This document shows, one piece after another, positions 18,512 to 27,109 of a DNA stretch of 64,000 bases. Where the stretch lies: positions 186,001-250,000 of the forward strand of contig NZ_JABEKV010000005.1 of the NCBI RefSeq assembly GCF_013283645.1, in the 5' to 3' direction. A model generated the notes under the pieces. It ran no database searches and was not told where the DNA came from. It saw nothing but the letters and a program-made list of their open reading frames with translations. Origin of the DNA: Sinorhizobium psoraleae. Its GTDB lineage: Bacteria; Pseudomonadota; Alphaproteobacteria; Rhizobiales; Rhizobiaceae. Position 1 is the first letter of the stretch. The number at the start of each line of letters is the position of its first letter. Both the position numbers and the translations under genes were made by a program.

Positions 18512-18542
18512 TGCCGCCGCCCCGGCTTGCGGAGCGGCGGCA
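18512..18542 (+). terminator. Intra-operon stem-loop after the binding-protein gene
   Basis: TGCCGCCGC (18512-18520) pairs perfectly with GCGGCGGCA (18534-18542) around 13 bases, with no T tract. Such stems after binding-protein genes usually protect the upstream mRNA or reduce transcription into the permease genes. Confidence 0.5.
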
Positions 18543-18636
18543 GGCATTCACCGGCGGATCGCAATGTCCGCCCGAGTTTCCTCCCGAAAGGCGATCTCCG
18601 GCTTCGGCCGGGTCGCCGGCGGGAGAGGGGATCGCC

Positions 18637-19539
18637 ATGAAGAGAATTCTATCCAGTATCACGGACGGCAAGGGCTTCGACATCGGCCTCGTCGCGCTGC
18701 CGCTCGCTTTCCTGTTCGTCATGTCCGGGTTGCCGCTCGTCTACAACGTGGTGATGAGTTTCCAGGAAGTGGACATGTTCAGCCTCGGCAGCTTCGCGCG
18801 GCCCTTTGTCGGCTTCCGCAACTATGTCGATCTGTTTTCGCAGCCCGAAACCCGGCCGATTCTCTTCAATACGGCGCTCTTCGTGGCGGCCTCTATCGCC
18901 GGACAATTTGCGATCGGCTTCGGCCTCGCGCTGTTCTTCTGGACCAATTTTCCCGGCGCCTCGTGGCTGCGCGGCCTCTTTCTCGTCTCCTGGGTAATGC
19001 CGGGGCTCGTCGTTGGCGCCATCTGGAACTGGATTCTTTCGGGCGACTTCGGTGTTCTCAATTTCCTCCTGAGGGAAACGGGTGTCATTGACGGCAATAT
19101 CTTCTGGCGCTCCGATCCGAATTATTCGCTCTGGGCCGTCATCATCGCCAATATCTGGCTCGGCACGTCCTTCAACATGATCCTGCTCTCCGTCGGGCTC
19201 TCGGGCATACCGAAGGATCTCTACGAGGCCGCCGAGCTCGATGGCGCCAATGGGCTTCAACGCTTCTGGACGATCACGCTGCCGATGATGCGTTCGACGA
19301 TCGGCGCGATCATCGCGCTCGGATTGATCTTCACGCTGCAGCAATTCGATCTCTTCGCCGCGATCACATCGGGAGGACCGAACAACACCTCGAACGTCAC
19401 GCAGTATTGGGCCTGGGATCTCTCCTTCCGCCAATACGACTTTGCCAAGGGCGCAACGATTTCGGTGATCATGATCGTCTTCGTTATGTTCGCCTCAGTC
19501 GTCTATGTGCGATCCACCCGTCATGAGGTCAGGGGATGA
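18637..19539 (+). CDS. CUT1 sugar importer permease (MalF/UgpA-like)
   Basis: 300 residues with six predicted membrane helices. The EAA loop that contacts the ATPase is near YEAAELDGANGLQRFWTITLPMM. The ATG at 18637 follows GGGAGAGGGG; earlier in-frame starts give a Pro/Arg-rich tail without membrane character. Its stop overlaps the next permease start (ATGA at 19536-19539). Confidence 0.92.
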   Translation: MKRILSSITDGKGFDIGLVALPLAFLFVMSGLPLVYNVVMSFQEVDMFSLGSFARPFVGFRNYVDLFSQPETRPILFNTALFVAASIAGQFAIGFGLALFFWTNFPGASWLRGLFLVSWVMPGLVVGAIWNWILSGDFGVLNFLLRETGVIDGNIFWRSDPNYSLWAVIIANIWLGTSFNMILLSVGLSGIPKDLYEAAELDGANGLQRFWTITLPMMRSTIGAIIALGLIFTLQQFDLFAAITSGGPNNTSNVTQYWAWDLSFRQYDFAKGATISVIMIVFVMFASVVYVRSTRHEVRG

Positions 19540-20363
19540 GCGAACAATTCCGCAATCGACTGATGCTGGCCGTGGCACTGGTGCTCGCCGCCATCTATCT
19601 CTTTCCGCTCTACTGGATGTACATCACGGCGTTGAAGTCCGGCTCGGCCATGTTCGCGACACCGCCGAAATTCTGGCCGAGCGAGCCGCAATGGGGCATC
19701 TACGGGGATGTCTGGCAAAGCCGCAACATGGGGCGCTATCTCTGGAATTCGCTGGTCATCGCCTTCGGCGCCGTGGCGCTGATTTCGGTGCTCGGCGTCG
19801 GCTGCGCCTATGTGCTCGCCCGCTACCGTAATGTCTGGGTCGATATCGGCCTGTTTCTCATCCTCATGCTGCAGGTGCTGCCGGCCTCGCTGATGATCAC
19901 GCCCATCTTCGTCGGCTTCTCGCAGTTTGGCCTGCTCGACACGCCGCGCTTCGCGGTCATCCTGGCGATCGCCGCCAAGAGCATGCCGTTCTTCGTGGTC
20001 CTCGTCAGGGCGACTTTCATGAGCGTGCCGATGGAGCTCGAGGAGGCGGCCCTCGTCGACGGCAATTCGCGTATCGGCGCGTTCTTCAACATCGTCCTGC
20101 CGCTGGCGCGCAACGGTATTCTCGTCAGCGCGATCCTCATCTTCATGCAGGCCTTCGGCGAGTTCGTCTATTCGAAGTCGATGATCCAGGACATCGAACT
20201 GCAGCCCGCCAGCGTTGGCCTGAATTCCTTCATGGGGCCGAACACCAACGAATGGAACAACATCATGGCCTATGCCACGATCTATGTGACCCCCATTCTC
20301 GCAGCCTTCATCCTCTTGCAGCGCCGCATCGTTTCCGGCCTCACTTCGGGAGCCCTCAAATGA
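19536..20363 (+). CDS. CUT1 sugar importer permease (MalG/UgpE-like)
   Basis: 275 residues with six membrane helices and an EAA loop at LEEAALVDGNSRIGAFFNIVLPLA. It is translationally coupled at both ends, through ATGA overlaps with the preceding permease and the following ATPase. It forms the heterodimeric channel with the product of the gene before it. Confidence 0.93.
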   Translation: MSEQFRNRLMLAVALVLAAIYLFPLYWMYITALKSGSAMFATPPKFWPSEPQWGIYGDVWQSRNMGRYLWNSLVIAFGAVALISVLGVGCAYVLARYRNVWVDIGLFLILMLQVLPASLMITPIFVGFSQFGLLDTPRFAVILAIAAKSMPFFVVLVRATFMSVPMELEEAALVDGNSRIGAFFNIVLPLARNGILVSAILIFMQAFGEFVYSKSMIQDIELQPASVGLNSFMGPNTNEWNNIMAYATIYVTPILAAFILLQRRIVSGLTSGALK

Positions 20364-21496
20364 ACCTCCAGATCGAACTCAACGGCGTCAACAAGTTCTA
20401 CGGTGCCTTCCACGCGCTGAAGGACATCAATCTCGCGATAGAGGAGGGGACCTTCGTCGCCCTCGTCGGCCCATCCGGCTGCGGCAAGTCCACCCTGCTG
20501 CGTTCGCTCGCCGGCCTCGAAAAGATCTCGACCGGCGAGATGAAGATCGCCGGCGCGCTCATGAACGACGTTCCGCCGCGAAAGCGCGATGTCGCCATGG
20601 TCTTCCAGTCCTATGCGCTCTATCCGCATATGACGGTCGAGGAGAACCTGACCTACAGCCTGCGCATCCGCGGCGTGAAGAGGGCGGAAGCGCGCAAGGC
20701 TGCGGAGGAAGTGGCGGCAACGACCGGGCTCTCGCATCTGATGAAGCGCTATCCGCGCGAACTCTCGGGCGGCCAGCGCCAGCGTGTCGCGATGAGCCGA
20801 GCTATCATCCGCCACCCGAAGGCATTCCTGTTCGACGAGCCGCTTTCAAATCTTGACGCCGCCCTTCGCGTCCACATGCGCAAGGAAATCCGCGCTTTGC
20901 ATGACCGGCTCAACGCAACCTCGGTCTACGTGACGCACGACCAGATCGAGGCGATGACCATGGCCGACCATGTCGTCGTCATGCGCGACGGCATCATCGA
21001 GCAGCAGGGCCGGCCGCTTGATCTCTATGACCGCCCGGCCAACAAGTTCGTTGCGGGCTTCATAGGCTCGCCCGCTATGAACTTCATACCGGCGAACGTC
21101 GGCGAAGATGGCGCTCATGTCGCTCTCGACTTCGGCAAGACGCAGGCGAAGCTCGCGCTCGGGCGCGGCCTGCCGCCGGGATCCTCCGTCACTGCGGGTA
21201 TCCGGCCGGAGCACATCAAGGTCGTTGCCGAAGGGCAGGGCGCCTTTGACGTTCCCGTCGGTTTCGTCGAGTCGACCGGTTCGGCCACTTTCATCACCTC
21301 GGCAACGCAGCCGGAACTGACGATCGTCGAGACCGGCCGCGGCGGAGTCGGAAGCGGCGATATCATCGGCCTTGCGATAGATCCGGTGCAACTGCACCTT
21401 TTCGATACCGCGACAGGCAAGCGGATCGAACCGGAAAATGGGCGCATAGGCATAGAACCGCCGCGGCATCTCCACCTAGCCGGCCATGCGAGCTAG
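20360..21496 (+). CDS. CUT1 sugar importer ATPase (MalK/UgpC-like)
   Basis: 378 residues. ABC domain: Walker A GPSGCGKSTLL, signature LSGGQRQRVAMS, Walker B FLFDEPLSNLDA, and the switch H in VTHDQIEAMT. A C-terminal TOBE/regulatory domain follows (about 240-370). The start at 20360 forms ATGA with the permease stop. It is the last gene of the operon that starts at 15275 and is followed by a terminator hairpin. Confidence 0.95.
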   Translation: MNLQIELNGVNKFYGAFHALKDINLAIEEGTFVALVGPSGCGKSTLLRSLAGLEKISTGEMKIAGALMNDVPPRKRDVAMVFQSYALYPHMTVEENLTYSLRIRGVKRAEARKAAEEVAATTGLSHLMKRYPRELSGGQRQRVAMSRAIIRHPKAFLFDEPLSNLDAALRVHMRKEIRALHDRLNATSVYVTHDQIEAMTMADHVVVMRDGIIEQQGRPLDLYDRPANKFVAGFIGSPAMNFIPANVGEDGAHVALDFGKTQAKLALGRGLPPGSSVTAGIRPEHIKVVAEGQGAFDVPVGFVESTGSATFITSATQPELTIVETGRGGVGSGDIIGLAIDPVQLHLFDTATGKRIEPENGRIGIEPPRHLHLAGHAS

Positions 21497-21508
21497 CATC
21501 CGGCGAAG

Positions 21509-21540
21509 AGGGCGGTCATCTCATCTGAGAAAGCCGCCCT
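21509..21540 (+). terminator. Terminator hairpin after the CUT1 operon
   Basis: AGGGCGG (21509-21515) pairs with CCGCCCT (21534-21540), with a possible inner CTC/GAG stem. It is followed by the loosely T-rich AACGCTTTGTTCTTT. It lies between the rightward ATPase gene and the leftward GntR gene and may serve both. Confidence 0.6.
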
Positions 21541-21579
21541 AACGCTTTGTTCTTTCGTGCGTCCATGCGCGTCGCGCTT

Positions 21580-22335
21580 TCACGATCCGCTATGAAGAGG
21601 GGCCTTGCCTTCCGCGAGGTTAAGCATGAGCCGATCCTGGCCGACGCGGATCACGTTCTCCATCGCGCTTCGAGCACCATCTTCGTCACGGCGCTGGATC
21701 TCCTCGACGATCCGGATATGCGCCATCGCGACGCGATCGATTTCGGCCTCTTCGGGGGGCGGGCTCGTCAGTTTGAATACACCGATCAACGCCGCTTCGA
21801 TAAGGCTCCCCACGGTCCGCATGAAGGGATTGAGCGAGGCCTCCAGCAGCTGCAGGTGGAATTCAAGGTCGGCATGCACCAGCGTCTGGGCACTGTGCCC
21901 GGCATCGCCCATGGCGACGGCAAGCCGCATCATTTGGCTGATGTCCGCGTCCGACGCCCGTCGCGCTGCGAGCCCGGCAGCATAGGGTTCGAGGGCCAGT
22001 CTCACCTCGCTGAGGTGATGCAGGAAATCCCGGTCGACGCCGACATTGAAATGCCAGGAGAGGACATCGCTGTCGAACAGGTTCCAGTGCGAGCGCGGCA
22101 TAACGCGAGTCCCGATGCGGGCACGCGGGAAGACAAGCCCCTTGGCCGCAAGCGTTTTCATCGCTTCACGCAAGACGGTGCGGGATACTCTGAAGCGCGC
22201 CGCAAGCTCCGTGTCGCCCGGAAGTATGTCGCCAACGGCAAATTCGCCGCCGACGACAGCCTGGCCCAGTTCGTCGACGACGTGCTGATGGCTCGTCCGC
22301 TTTCCCGACTGTTTGACGAAGGTTCCCGGCGGCAT
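21580..22335 (-). CDS. FadR-type GntR regulator (FCD domain) of the Galf-type importer
   Basis: 251 residues from ATG 22335. A winged-helix domain (VVDELGQAVVGGEFAVGDIL then LAARFRVSRTVLREAMKTLA) is followed by an all-helical FCD domain with the usual D-x-x-FH-type metal/effector site (HADLEFHLQLLE). A longer frame from 22452 is open but would overlap the upstream permease gene, and its N-terminus is Pro/Arg-rich. It is the last gene of the ytfQ-ytfR-ytfT-yjfF operon, 20 bases after yjfF, so it is co-transcribed with its presumed targets. Confidence 0.88.
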   Translation of the reverse strand: MPPGTFVKQSGKRTSHQHVVDELGQAVVGGEFAVGDILPGDTELAARFRVSRTVLREAMKTLAAKGLVFPRARIGTRVMPRSHWNLFDSDVLSWHFNVGVDRDFLHHLSEVRLALEPYAAGLAARRASDADISQMMRLAVAMGDAGHSAQTLVHADLEFHLQLLEASLNPFMRTVGSLIEAALIGVFKLTSPPPEEAEIDRVAMAHIRIVEEIQRRDEDGARSAMENVIRVGQDRLMLNLAEGKAPLHSGS

Positions 22336-22355
22336 CTCAGACGGCCCTCGGCTTC

Positions 22356-23324
22356 TCACGCGCGTTGCCGGTTGTCGCGCGACAGATGGATGATCCCCTT
22401 CTGCAGGAGGATGAAGGCGAAGAGCAGCGCTCCGATCAGGATCTTTGTCCACCAGCTGGAGAGCGATCCGTCGAAGGTTATGTAGGTCTGGATGAGGCCC
22501 TGAATGAAGATGCCGACAAGCGTTCCGGCAACGAAGCCCGATCCGCCGGTCAGCAGCGTCCCGCCGATGACGACGGCGGTGATGGCGTCAAGCTCGACGC
22601 CGACCGCGGCAAGCGAATAGCCGGCCGACGTATAAAGCGAGAAGACGATCCCCGAGAGACCAGCGAGCAATCCCGAGAGCGCATAGATACTGACGGTCGT
22701 GCTTGCAACAGGGACGCCCATGAGCTTCGCCGTCGCCGTGCCGCCGCCGAGCGCATAGACGTTCGTGCCGAAACGGGTCCGGTGAGCGAGGAGGATGCCA
22801 ACGGCGAAGACGAGCAGCATCAGTCCGCCGATAAGCGTGATCCGCCCTCCGCCCGGCAGCTTGTAATAAAGGCCCTTCAATGTCGCGTAGAACGGATGCT
22901 TGATCGGAATGGAATCGATCGAGAGCACGAAGGCCATGCCGCGCGCAAGGAACATTCCGGCAAGCGTCACGATGAAGGCGGGCATTTCGAGATAGTGGAT
23001 AATTGCCCCCATCAGTGCGCCGAAGAGCGTGGTTGTCATAAGGACCAGCGCGAAGGCGACGAGCGGGTGCATGCTGGTATGCTCCAGCACCACCGCCAGG
23101 AAGACCCCAGTGAAAGCGATCACGGAACCGATCGAGAGGTCGATGCCGCCCGAAAGAATGACGAAGGTCATGCCTACGGCCGCGATGCCGAGGAAGGCAT
23201 TGTCGGTCAAAAGGTTCCCGATCACCCGGGTGGAAAGAATGTTCGGATACTGAGCGGCGCAGAGCGCATAGCTTAAGACGAAGATGAAGATCGTCGCCGT
23301 AAGCGGAAGATATTTCTGCTTCAT
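22356..23324 (-). CDS. yjfF: CUT2 importer permease, YjfF-like
   Basis: 322 residues with eight to ten hydrophobic segments and the CUT2 signatures VGMTFVILSGGIDLSIGSVI and YALGGGTATAKLMGVPV. Of the two permeases in this operon, this one matches YjfF of the E. coli galactofuranose system in length and in the KHPFYATLKGLYY region. Its start overlaps the YtfT-like stop by 4 bases. Confidence 0.88.
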   Translation of the reverse strand: MKQKYLPLTATIFIFVLSYALCAAQYPNILSTRVIGNLLTDNAFLGIAAVGMTFVILSGGIDLSIGSVIAFTGVFLAVVLEHTSMHPLVAFALVLMTTTLFGALMGAIIHYLEMPAFIVTLAGMFLARGMAFVLSIDSIPIKHPFYATLKGLYYKLPGGGRITLIGGLMLLVFAVGILLAHRTRFGTNVYALGGGTATAKLMGVPVASTTVSIYALSGLLAGLSGIVFSLYTSAGYSLAAVGVELDAITAVVIGGTLLTGGSGFVAGTLVGIFIQGLIQTYITFDGSLSSWWTKILIGALLFAFILLQKGIIHLSRDNRQRA

Positions 23325-24346
23325 TTCGCCTCCCGCTCGGTCGGTTTGGCTGCTCGTCCAGGGATGGCGAGGAACGCAAAGACGGTGCGAAAGCGCGGCG
23401 ACTGAAGCACCAGGATAAAGACGATGATTGCCGCCTTGATGATGAGGTTGAACTCAGGCGGAAAACCGGAAAGCAGGATGCCGGTATTGATCGCCTGGAT
23501 GATGATCGCTCCGAACACCGATGCGGCGATGCTGAAGCGGCCGCCAAGGAGCGAGGTGCCGCCGACCACGACTGCCAGAATGGCGTCGAGCTCCAGCCAG
23601 AGTCCTGCATTGTTGGCATCGGCCCCCCTGATGTCGGCGGCAGCGATAATGCCGGCAATCGCGGCGCACAGGCCGGAAAGCACGTAGGCGGCAACCAGAA
23701 GCACCGGCGTGAAGACGCCCGACAACGTGCTTGCCTGACGATTGACACCGATCGCTTCGATCAGCATCCCGAGTGCGGTCCGCCTGACGAGCAATGCGAC
23801 AAGGATTCCGAAGACCAGCCAGACGATCACCGGCATCGGTAGACCGGCGAAAGAACCGCTCCCGATGAAAATGAGGCCAGGATCATTGAAGGTGAGGATC
23901 GCGCCCTCGGTGATGAGCTGGGCGATGCCGCGCCCGGCGACCATCAGCACCAGCGTCGCAATGATCGGCTGGATGTCCAGAATGGCGACAAGGATCCCGT
24001 TCCAGATGCCGCAAAGGATGCCGACCGCGAGCGTGACGAGGACTGTCTCGGCGAGCGAATGGCCGGAGGTGATGAAGGACGCGGCGACTGCCCCGCAAAT
24101 CGCCATGACCGCGCCAACGGAAAGGTCGATGCCCTTGGTGGCAATGACGACGGTCATGCCGATGGCAAGCAGAACCACTGGTGCGCCGCGATTGAGGATG
24201 TCGATCAGGCTGCCGTAGAGACGGCCATTCTGAATTTCCAGGTTGAGAAAACCGGAAAAGGTCATTGAAATCGCAGCGAGAATGGCGGTGAGCGCGATCA
24301 GTTGCGGCAGCAGGCGCGCAAGATAGGTCCTGACGATAGTTGTCAC
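23321..24346 (-). CDS. ytfT: CUT2 importer permease, YtfT-like
   Basis: 341 residues with about ten hydrophobic segments and signatures AIGMTVVIATKGIDLSVGAVM and EAIGVNRQASTLSGV. It overlaps the ATPase gene and the second permease gene by 4 bases each, so the three products are made in step. Two different permeases with one tandem ATPase is the arrangement of the YtfQRT-YjfF system. Confidence 0.88.
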   Translation of the reverse strand: MTTIVRTYLARLLPQLIALTAILAAISMTFSGFLNLEIQNGRLYGSLIDILNRGAPVVLLAIGMTVVIATKGIDLSVGAVMAICGAVAASFITSGHSLAETVLVTLAVGILCGIWNGILVAILDIQPIIATLVLMVAGRGIAQLITEGAILTFNDPGLIFIGSGSFAGLPMPVIVWLVFGILVALLVRRTALGMLIEAIGVNRQASTLSGVFTPVLLVAAYVLSGLCAAIAGIIAAADIRGADANNAGLWLELDAILAVVVGGTSLLGGRFSIAASVFGAIIIQAINTGILLSGFPPEFNLIIKAAIIVFILVLQSPRFRTVFAFLAIPGRAAKPTEREAK

Positions 24347-25860
24347 GATGCCCTCCGCTCGTTGGCCGCAGCAATCGCCTCGACGATCTGATCGGCGGTA
24401 ATTTGCTCGCCGTCGAGTTCGGCCACGTGGGCGCGGTCGCGTAGGACGACGACCCGCGTGCTGTAGGCGACCAGTTCTTCTATTTCCGACGAAATGACGA
24501 TGAGCGACATACCTTTCTCACGCAGCGTTTCGATGAGCCTGACGATCTCGGCATGTGCGCCGACGTCGATGCCGCGCGTCGGTTCATCGAGTATCAGGAA
24601 TTCGGGCTCGGTAGCCAGCCAGCGGGCGAGTATTGCCTTCTGCTGGTTGCCGCCGGAAAGCAGTTTGATCGGCTTTTCTCGGTCGGCGGTACGGATATCG
24701 AGCGCCCGGATATAAAGGTCGGCCAGCCGGTTCTGCTCTGCGCGCGAGATCGGCCGCGTCCAGCCGCGCCTGGCCTGTAGGGCCAAGACGATGTTCTCGC
24801 GCACGGAGAGGTCGCCGACAATGCCGGCGGTCTTGCGATCCTCCGGACAAAAGCCGAATTTCTGGCGGATGGCGGCACGGGGCGACGATAGCTCGACAGG
24901 GCGGCCGTCGATTTCTGCCGTGCCACTGTCGGCACGATGGGCGCCGAAGAGGACTTCCGCCGTTTCCGTTCGCCCCGAACCGAGCAGGCCGGCTATGCCG
25001 ACGACTTCACCCGCCCTGACGTCGAGATCGAACGGTTCGATACGCCCCCGCCGGCCGTAGTTTCTGAACCGGTAGCGCGGCTCGCCGCCTGCAGTGTTCG
25101 CGTGGGCCGAATGGATCTCGGCCGCGAGTTCGCGACCGATCATCATCGCGATCAGATCGCGCCGGTCGAGGTCGGCCGCGTCGCGGGTTCCGACGAGGCG
25201 GCCGTTGCGCAGCACCGTTATGCGGTCCGAAATTTCGTAGACCTGCTCGAGGAAGTGGGTGATGAAGATGATGCCGAGGCCGCGTGCCTTGAGGCGTCGG
25301 ACGATGCGAAAGAGCATCGCCACCTCGTGCGCGTCGAGGCTCGCTGTCGGCTCGTCGAGGATCAGCACCTTGCCTGAGAGGTCGACGGCGCGGGCGATGG
25401 CGACGACCTGCTGAATGGCGACCGAATAACTCGCAAGCGCACGGGTGACATCGAGCTCAAGCTCGTATTGCGACAGCAGTTCGCGCGCCTTGCGGTTCAT
25501 CGCCCGGATATCGACCATGCCGAAGCGGCGTGGTTGCCTCCCGAGAAACAGGTTCTCGGCGACGCTGAGGTTCGGCAGCAGGTTCACTTCCTGGTAGACC
25601 GTCCCGATCCCCAGCCGCTGGGCATCGAAGGTATCGCGCGGGTCGAGTTCGGCCCCGTCGAGCAAGATGCTGCCGCCGTCCCGGTGATAGGCGCCGGTCA
25701 GGCATTTGATGAGCGTCGATTTGCCCGCGCCGTTCTCTCCGAGAAGCGCGTGAACCTCGCCCCGCCGCAGATGAAAGTCGACCTTGTCCAAGGCCTTCGT
25801 TCCGGGAAAACCCTTGTCGATCCGGACCGCCGAAAGAATGTTCTCGCTGCTGGTTTGCAT
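24343..25860 (-). CDS. ytfR: CUT2 importer tandem ATPase, YtfR-like
   Basis: 505 residues with two ABC domains. The first (about 8-235) has a full Walker A (GENGAGKSTLIK) and Walker B (LILDEPTASLD). Its signature segment reads LASYSVAIQQVVAIARAV, less canonical than usual. The second (about 255-500) has the family's degenerate Walker A (GLLGSGRTETAE) but a good signature (LLSGGNQQKAILARWL) and Walker B (LILDEPTRGID). This asymmetry is normal for RbsA/YtfR proteins. The start at 25860 is followed by MQTSSENILSAVRIDKGFPG. Confidence 0.9.
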   Translation of the reverse strand: MQTSSENILSAVRIDKGFPGTKALDKVDFHLRRGEVHALLGENGAGKSTLIKCLTGAYHRDGGSILLDGAELDPRDTFDAQRLGIGTVYQEVNLLPNLSVAENLFLGRQPRRFGMVDIRAMNRKARELLSQYELELDVTRALASYSVAIQQVVAIARAVDLSGKVLILDEPTASLDAHEVAMLFRIVRRLKARGLGIIFITHFLEQVYEISDRITVLRNGRLVGTRDAADLDRRDLIAMMIGRELAAEIHSAHANTAGGEPRYRFRNYGRRGRIEPFDLDVRAGEVVGIAGLLGSGRTETAEVLFGAHRADSGTAEIDGRPVELSSPRAAIRQKFGFCPEDRKTAGIVGDLSVRENIVLALQARRGWTRPISRAEQNRLADLYIRALDIRTADREKPIKLLSGGNQQKAILARWLATEPEFLILDEPTRGIDVGAHAEIVRLIETLREKGMSLIVISSEIEELVAYSTRVVVLRDRAHVAELDGEQITADQIVEAIAAANERRAS

Positions 25861-25902
25861 GGATTCCGTCTCTGGACTACCGCCTGCTTGGCAATTGGGC
25901 GG

Positions 25903-26002
25903 GGACGCCGCGTCTTGGCGGCGTCCGCTCCTGTCTCAAGCCAAGCGGGTATTCCTCTCCGAAGGCATAGGCGGCCCGCGCGCATCCGTCGTGGCGGGCC
26001 GC
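25903..26002 (-). terminator. Two GC stem-loops between binding-protein and ATPase genes
   Basis: GGACGCCGC (25903-25911) pairs with GCGGCGTCC (25918-25926) around 6 bases. GCGGCCCGC (25971-25979) pairs with GCGGGCCGC (25994-26002) around 14 bases. Both stems are perfect over 9 bp and lie in the 150-base gap downstream of the binding-protein gene, without T tracts. They probably cap its mRNA and lower expression of the downstream membrane genes. Confidence 0.6.
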
Positions 26003-26010
26003 AAGCGAGA

Positions 26011-26973
26011 TCAGTAGCCGAGGCCCTTTTTCTCCTCGTAGACCTTCATGGGATCGTCAGCCTGGGTATAAAGCTTCGATTCCGTCTGGATCCATTTCGC
26101 CGGTTCCTTGCCGTCCTTCAGGTAGGCGGCGAGGGCGTCGAAGGCCGGACCGGCCATGTTCGGGGTGAGCTCGACCGTTGCGTTCGCTTCACCAGCGGCC
26201 ATCGCCTGGAAGATGTCCGGAACGGCATCGATCGAGACAACGAGAATGTCCGTGCCCGGCTTCAAACCGGCTTCCTTGATGGCCTGGATTGCGCCAACGG
26301 CCATGTCGTCGTTATGGGCATAGAGCGCGCAGATGTTCTTGCCGCCGCCTTCCGCCTTCAGGAAGCTTTCCATGACTTCCTTGCCCTTCGTGCGGGTGAA
26401 ATCACCGGTCTGGCTGCGAATGATCTTCAGGTTGTCGTGGCCGGAGAGCGCCTGTTCGAAGCCCTTCTTGCGATCGATCGCCGGCGACGAGCCGGTCGTG
26501 CCCTGAAGCTCGACGACGTTGCAGGGCTTGCCGGCAACCGTATCGGCAAGCCACTTGCCGGCGACGTTGCCTTCATGGACGAGATCGGAGGTCACAGCCG
26601 TCAAATAAAGATCGTCCGATGCATCGACGGTCCGGTCGAGCAGGATGACCGGAATTTCCGCATCCTTCGCCTCCTGCAGGACTTCGTCCCATCCGGTGGC
26701 GACCACCGGAGCGAGAAGAATGGCGTTCACGCCTTGCGCGATGAAGGAGCGAATAGCCTTGATCTGGTTTTCCTGCTTCTGCTGCGCATCGGCGAATTTG
26801 AGGTCGATGCCACGCTGCTCGGCCTGCTGCTTCGTCAGCGTCGTTTCAGCCGCGCGCCAGCCGGACTCAGATCCGATCTGGGAAAAGCCGACGACGAGCT
26901 CCGCAGCCGATGCGCTGCCGAAGGTGCAGGCGGCAAGGATCGTTGCACTCGCAAGTGCCTTTGCAAATTTCAT
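26011..26973 (-). CDS. ytfQ: Periplasmic galactofuranose-type sugar-binding protein, YtfQ-like
   Basis: 320 residues with a signal peptide (MKFAKALASATILAACTFGSASA). The mature start AELVVGFSQIGSESGWRAAE and the later KFADAQQKQENQIKAI and LAPVVATGWDEVLQEAKDAE match, nearly word for word, what I know of E. coli YtfQ, which binds D-galactofuranose. ATG 26973 follows GGGAGGAAATC. The 136-base gap upstream contains an AT-rich patch (27015-27050, including TTAC-TTTT-GTAA) unlike the flanking DNA; this is the likely promoter/operator. The furanose preference is transferred by homology, not shown. Confidence 0.9.
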   Translation of the reverse strand: MKFAKALASATILAACTFGSASAAELVVGFSQIGSESGWRAAETTLTKQQAEQRGIDLKFADAQQKQENQIKAIRSFIAQGVNAILLAPVVATGWDEVLQEAKDAEIPVILLDRTVDASDDLYLTAVTSDLVHEGNVAGKWLADTVAGKPCNVVELQGTTGSSPAIDRKKGFEQALSGHDNLKIIRSQTGDFTRTKGKEVMESFLKAEGGGKNICALYAHNDDMAVGAIQAIKEAGLKPGTDILVVSIDAVPDIFQAMAAGEANATVELTPNMAGPAFDALAAYLKDGKEPAKWIQTESKLYTQADDPMKVYEEKKGLGY

Positions 26974-27109
26974 GATTTCCTCCCAAAGAAAGCTGCTCTC
27001 CATGCAGCTGCAGAGAAAAAATCATATTATATTACTTTTGTAAACTGACGTTTGAAATTATCGAGCGTGTTCGCGCCAAATTCATCGGTTCGTCATGCGC
27101 TTGACGTCG

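Noticed and set aside
15971..18722. Two long minus-strand frames opposite the dehydrogenase, isomerase and binding-protein genes
   Set aside because: Shadows of three strongly supported genes; no motif and no start site.
25468..27048. 526-codon plus-strand frame opposite ytfR and ytfQ
   Set aside because: Antisense to two recognisable transporter genes and runs through the intergenic hairpins.
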